Shown piece after piece: positions 20,007 to 22,546 of a stretch of DNA of 22,546 nucleotides. Made by a program: the position numbers and the translations under genes. A model generated the notes under the pieces. It searched no databases and was not told the DNA's origin. It was given only the letters and a program-made list of their open reading frames with translations. Positions within the stretch are counted from its first letter, which is position 1, and every line of letters starts with the position of its first letter. The stretch is from a virus. The stretch spans positions 1 to 22,546 of IMG/VR virus record IMGVR_UViG_3300025131_008556. The stretch is one strand, 5' to 3'.

Positions 20007-20374
20007 TGAATCGGTCCGATCCCCTGGAGCGCCGCGTAGAGCAACTGACCAACCTGAACCAGCGGTTGCAGGATCGGGTGCGGCAACTGGAGGCCGATAA
20101 CAAGCTGTTGCGGGACCATAAGGGGGTCCCCGCTTCCCAACCCAAGGCGCGGGGGGTGCTGGACAAAAAGGGCCAGGTGGATGTGGGCAAGGCGGCGGCG
20201 GGCAATGTGAGTGCGGGCGTGATTATCATGGCCATTTACGCTATATTCAGGGAGGGGGGCTGGCCCGTGGGCTCGGAGCGATTCTGGACGGATGAGGGGA
20301 TTTACGCTGTGTTGTTTGGGGTGCTCAATACCCTGATTGCCGCCGGGTATAAGGCCGGCAGAAAGTTTGACTGA
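20006..20374 (+). CDS. Coiled-coil protein with two membrane segments
   Basis: This encodes 122 residues, starting at the TGATG junction. Residues 7-37 are a strong coiled coil (LERRVEQLTNLNQRLQDRV and on). Two hydrophobic segments follow: AAAGNVSAGVIIMAIYAIF (63-81) and YAVLFGVLNTLIAAGY (100-115), separated by a polar loop with Trp and Pro. This gives a membrane protein with a soluble coiled-coil N-terminus. It could be a holin or an inner-membrane spanin partner. The neighbouring genes are also small membrane proteins, so a membrane-disruption role is likely. Confidence 0.65.
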   Translation: MNRSDPLERRVEQLTNLNQRLQDRVRQLEADNKLLRDHKGVPASQPKARGVLDKKGQVDVGKAAAGNVSAGVIIMAIYAIFREGGWPVGSERFWTDEGIYAVLFGVLNTLIAAGYKAGRKFD

Positions 20375-20637
20375 TGGCACCGGAAGCCAAAGAACGGCTC
20401 ATGTCGAACGTGCAAGCCTGGGCATCTATTGTGGTGCCTGTGCTGCTGTCCTTGACGTTGTATATCCTGGTGGATATCAAGGCCCGCATGGACATGGCGG
20501 TGGACAACCAGGAAAAGCTGGCGGGGGCGTTCAATCAACACTTGATCCAGCACCCCGACGACGCCTTGTCGGTGCGGATTGCGCTCCTGGAGCAAAAGGT
20601 GGACGACCTGACCTTCAAACAAAGAACTGAGGACTGA
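20374..20637 (+). CDS. Single-span membrane protein with helical tail
   Basis: This encodes 87 residues from the ATG at 20374 (TGATG overlap); an inner ATG at 20401 would give a 78-residue form. One hydrophobic span (AWASIVVPVLLSLTLYILV, residues 15-33) is followed by a charged helix and a short coiled coil (LSVRIALLEQKVDDLTFKQ, 65-83). That is an N-in, C-out type layout as in inner-membrane spanins (Rz), and it lies just after the possible Rz1-like gene. Holin accessory is the alternative. No family signature is recognised. Confidence 0.6.
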   Translation: MAPEAKERLMSNVQAWASIVVPVLLSLTLYILVDIKARMDMAVDNQEKLAGAFNQHLIQHPDDALSVRIALLEQKVDDLTFKQRTED

Positions 20638-20641
20638 TATT

Positions 20642-22546
20642 ATGTGGGGAGCATTGGCAGCTGAGCTACTGCCCACCATACTGGGCAGTCTTTTTAATGA
20701 TGGGGGTGGCAGTGGGGGCTACACCAACGAGCAGCGCCGCCTGATTGACGCCCAGGCCAGCATTGCCGAGTTGATGCGGAAGCAGATGGAGCACCGCTTC
20801 AACCGGGTAGAAATGCCCTTCCTGGAAACGGCCATGCAGGATGCGTTTGGCTATGGGCAAAACCTGCTACAACGCCCCCGGGACGTAATGTGGGCGCCGG
20901 GTATCTTTGAACCGCAGTTGACGGCCAAGAACGAGTATGCGCCTGCCGCCCGACCTGAAGCCGGTGGGGCCACAACCGACCTACCTGTTACCCCTGAGCC
21001 CCCGACTTCGGAGATTGAGGGTGGACTGGCCGACGAGCGGGTGGCGCCGCCAGAACGCTACCCCATATCCATGTGGACCCCCGAAGAGATCAAGACCAAC
21101 CTGTTCGATCCGCTGGCCCAGTTTATGGGACCGGCGGGTCCCCTGGTTAATATTGAACCGGGCGCCTTTACGGCTCTGGGTGGCGAAGGCGGGCGCAGTC
21201 AGTTCGATATGCCCGAAGGGCCGTTGGTGGATCTGGGCCAGTTTGGTTCGCGCCCCTTCTTTGAAATGCCCGAAGGCCCCCTGGTGGATCTGGGTCAGTT
21301 TGGTTCGCGCCCCTTCTTTGAAATGCCGGAAGGGCCGCTGGTAGACTTTGGGGAGTTTGGCTCCAATCCTTTGGTCAACTTTGCCGAAGGGGCTGTGCGG
21401 GGTGGTGCCGGGGGTATGGGCGGCGGCGGCGCAACTATGCAGATGCCCGAAGGGGGCTTACTGCAATTACCTGAGAAGCTGATCAACTTTGAGCCGGGTT
21501 CCGTCATGGGCGGCGAAGGGGGCGCGGGTGGCGCGTTTACTATGCCCGATACACCCTTGCTTAACATTGAGGAAGGGGGCATAACGGCGATGGGCGGAAC
21601 GGGAGGGGGGCTTGCTATGCCCGAAGGCCCCTTGGTAGATTTCGGCGACAGTCCATTGGTCAACTTTGATCCCAATTCCGTTGTAGCCCAAGGGGGTGCT
21701 GGGGGCGCCGGGGCCGAAACGGGGCCGTTTAATATGGACGCTTTCTTCCGGGGCATGGAGGGCCTGATCCCCCAGGGAGGCGAGACGCCCGGCATAACCG
21801 GGGCCGATATGGTAGCCCTGGCCGACGCCATGCGGTTGGATCCAGGGGCCTTTCAGGGCATGGTCAACTTTGCGGAAGGGTCAGTTCAAGGCGGCGCTGG
21901 GGGAGCAGGGGGCTTGGGGGGCAGCGGCGGGATCGGCCTGGGCGGCCGTGGGGGCACGGGCTTGGGCGGATCGGCTCAGGGCGGCACGGCGCAAGGGGGC
22001 ACGTTCGCCCCTGCCTTCTCGCCGGTGAACAACCCGTCCAATGTGTGGGATTTGAACAACGGAGTTGTCAATGTGCCCCCTGGGGACGATGTGTCCCCCG
22101 GCAGCGACACACCCGTAGTGCCCCCTCTGGGTTCAGCCGGAGACAGCGGCTTTCCTGGTTCGGGTCTGGATGATTTTATGCGCTATTTCTTCGGCCCGGA
22201 GACCACCGGGGACCGAGGCCTGGAGTTGGATGATTACGTGAAGACCTACTTTGGAGAAGGAGGCGATCAGGGCACTAACCTTTACAAAGGGTACGAAGCG
22301 CCTACTTTTGCAGAAGGAACCAAGCCTTTTATTGTTGGAGACGAAGGCAGATACTACCACCAACCCTTTGAAGAGGGCGATCAGGGCACTAACCTTTACA
22401 AAGGGTACGAAGCGCCTACTTTTGCAGAAGGAACCAAGCCAGCCATTACAGGTGATCCCGGTAGATACTACCACCAGCCCTTTGAAGAGGGCGATCAGGG
22501 CACTAACCTTTACAAAGGGTACGAAGCGCCTACTTTTGCAGAAGGA
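20642..22546 (+). CDS. Large repetitive Gly-rich protein, 3' end beyond the window
   Basis: The frame is open from the ATG at 20642 to the window edge: at least 635 residues with no stop. GAGG at 20629-20632 is the ribosome-binding site. The N-terminus has an amphipathic start (WGALAAELLPTILGSLF) and a helical region to about residue 75. The rest is modular: MPEGPLVDLGQFGSRPFFE in tandem (21209 on), six N-[FI]-x-x-[GN] modules each followed by a GG-x-GG stretch (about 21149, 21376, 21482, 21563, 21661 and 21867), a Gly-rich linker, and a 38-residue repeat from 22262. It may be a virion or DNA-ejection protein by position and N-terminal style. No family is recognised. Confidence 0.75.
   Translation, partial: MWGALAAELLPTILGSLFNDGGGSGGYTNEQRRLIDAQASIAELMRKQMEHRFNRVEMPFLETAMQDAFGYGQNLLQRPRDVMWAPGIFEPQLTAKNEYAPAARPEAGGATTDLPVTPEPPTSEIEGGLADERVAPPERYPISMWTPEEIKTNLFDPLAQFMGPAGPLVNIEPGAFTALGGEGGRSQFDMPEGPLVDLGQFGSRPFFEMPEGPLVDLGQFGSRPFFEMPEGPLVDFGEFGSNPLVNFAEGAVRGGAGGMGGGGATMQMPEGGLLQLPEKLINFEPGSVMGGEGGAGGAFTMPDTPLLNIEEGGITAMGGTGGGLAMPEGPLVDFGDSPLVNFDPNSVVAQGGAGGAGAETGPFNMDAFFRGMEGLIPQGGETPGITGADMVALADAMRLDPGAFQGMVNFAEGSVQGGAGGAGGLGGSGGIGLGGRGGTGLGGSAQGGTAQGGTFAPAFSPVNNPSNVWDLNNGVVNVPPGDDVSPGSDTPVVPPLGSAGDSGFPGSGLDDFMRYFFGPETTGDRGLELDDYVKTYFGEGGDQGTNLYKGYEAPTFAEGTKPFIVGDEGRYYHQPFEEGDQGTNLYKGYEAPTFAEGTKPAITGDPGRYYHQPFEEGDQGTNLYKGYEAPTFAEG
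21209..21379 (+). repeat. Three tandem 57-base coding repeats (19-residue unit)
   Basis: Copies start at 21209, 21266 and 21323, each opening with codons for MPEGPLVD. The first two encode the same 19 residues (ending GSRPFFE), with a few third-base changes; the third diverges after MPEGPLVD. A fourth, isolated MPEGPLVDFG module lies near 21617. The repeats are in frame with the large protein from 20642. Confidence 0.85.
22262..22546 (+). repeat. 114-base coding repeat reaching the window end
   Basis: A 57-base block starting GGCGATCAGGGC is identical at 22262-22318, 22376-22432 and 22490-22546. The copies are exactly 114 bases (38 residues) apart, and the intervening 57 bases are similar but not identical (TKPFIVGDEGRYYHQPFEE versus TKPAITGDPGRYYHQPFEE). 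The third block ends at the last base of the window, so the array probably continues. The nucleotide identity points to recent expansion or ongoing homogenisation. Confidence 0.9.

Noticed and set aside
20937-21344. Plus-strand open frame of 135 residues in another frame
   Set aside because: The repeat protein's frame is open for 635 codons with a ribosome-binding site; this one is Arg/Trp/Pro-rich noise from the repeats.
21295-21831. Minus-strand open frame of 178 residues
   Set aside because: It is antisense to the Gly-rich repeat protein and Pro/Ser/Ala-rich, as expected from reading Gly codons backwards.
22262-22546. CRISPR-like regular repeat
   Set aside because: The repeat is in frame, coding, 57 bases identical with similar rather than unique spacers, and continues a repetitive protein; it does not have CRISPR architecture.

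Overview
This window is a block of late, structural genes from a tailed double-stranded DNA phage (Caudoviricetes), or a prophage of one. The evidence is a recognisable run of a terminase nuclease domain, portal, scaffold, capsid, connector, tail hub and tail fibre. Nearly all genes lie on the plus strand, packed with 1-20 base overlaps (ATGA, TGATG and TAATG junctions). No tail-tube, sheath or classical tape-measure gene is visible, and the order resembles short-tailed (P22-like, podovirus-type) phages, so that morphology is the best guess. The capsid-side proteins (decoration-like protein, gpT-like capsid, beta-helix pair) resemble families I associate with environmental aquatic phages. The host cannot be named. 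The genome is GC-rich by eye, which makes its few TATA-rich spots stand out.

Layout. Bases 1-815 are mostly noncoding: G-run tandem repeats, C-tract repeats, a perfect palindrome and operator-like direct repeats, with one probable small Cys/His protein at 339-563. Bases 816-1708 hold two small unknown genes, a phage GroES co-chaperonin and a MerR-type helix-turn-helix protein. Bases 1739-4911 hold an unknown protein, a stand-alone RNase H-like terminase nuclease domain with no ATPase domain in the window, a GT-A glycosyltransferase with two Cys/His motifs, a protein that may be a second degenerate RNase H-like domain, a small unknown protein and a small HTH protein. A hairpin overlaps the portal gene's weak ribosome-binding site. 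Bases 4954-10955 are the head module: portal, small proteins, scaffold-like protein, zinc-finger protein, decoration-like protein and major capsid protein. Bases 11011-14282 hold two tandem beta-helix proteins, a structural protein and very basic small proteins. Bases 14294-19028 are the connector, a single antisense HTH gene, a beta-propeller-like tail hub and a tail fibre with a self-cleaving S74 chaperone domain. Bases 19029-20637 are a run of small coiled-coil and membrane proteins, probably lysis-related. Bases 20642-22546 are the start of a very repetitive, unrecognised protein that stays open to the window edge.

How the genes may work together (inference): the terminase nuclease, portal, scaffold and capsid build and fill the head. 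GroES may adapt the host GroEL to fold capsid proteins. Basic mini-proteins could bind packaged DNA or line the head. The connector, hub and S74 fibre form the short tail. The small membrane-protein run would supply holin and spanin functions, although no endolysin lies in the window.

Most notable observations: a basic 60-residue protein with an 18-residue repeat whose two copies differ only at synonymous positions; a 28-residue cationic amphipathic peptide ORF with a good ribosome-binding site; the split terminase and its possible degenerate partner; and the terminal modular repeat protein, with 57-base and 114-base repeats and six copies of a motif resembling N-[FI]-x-[EP]-G followed by glycine runs.
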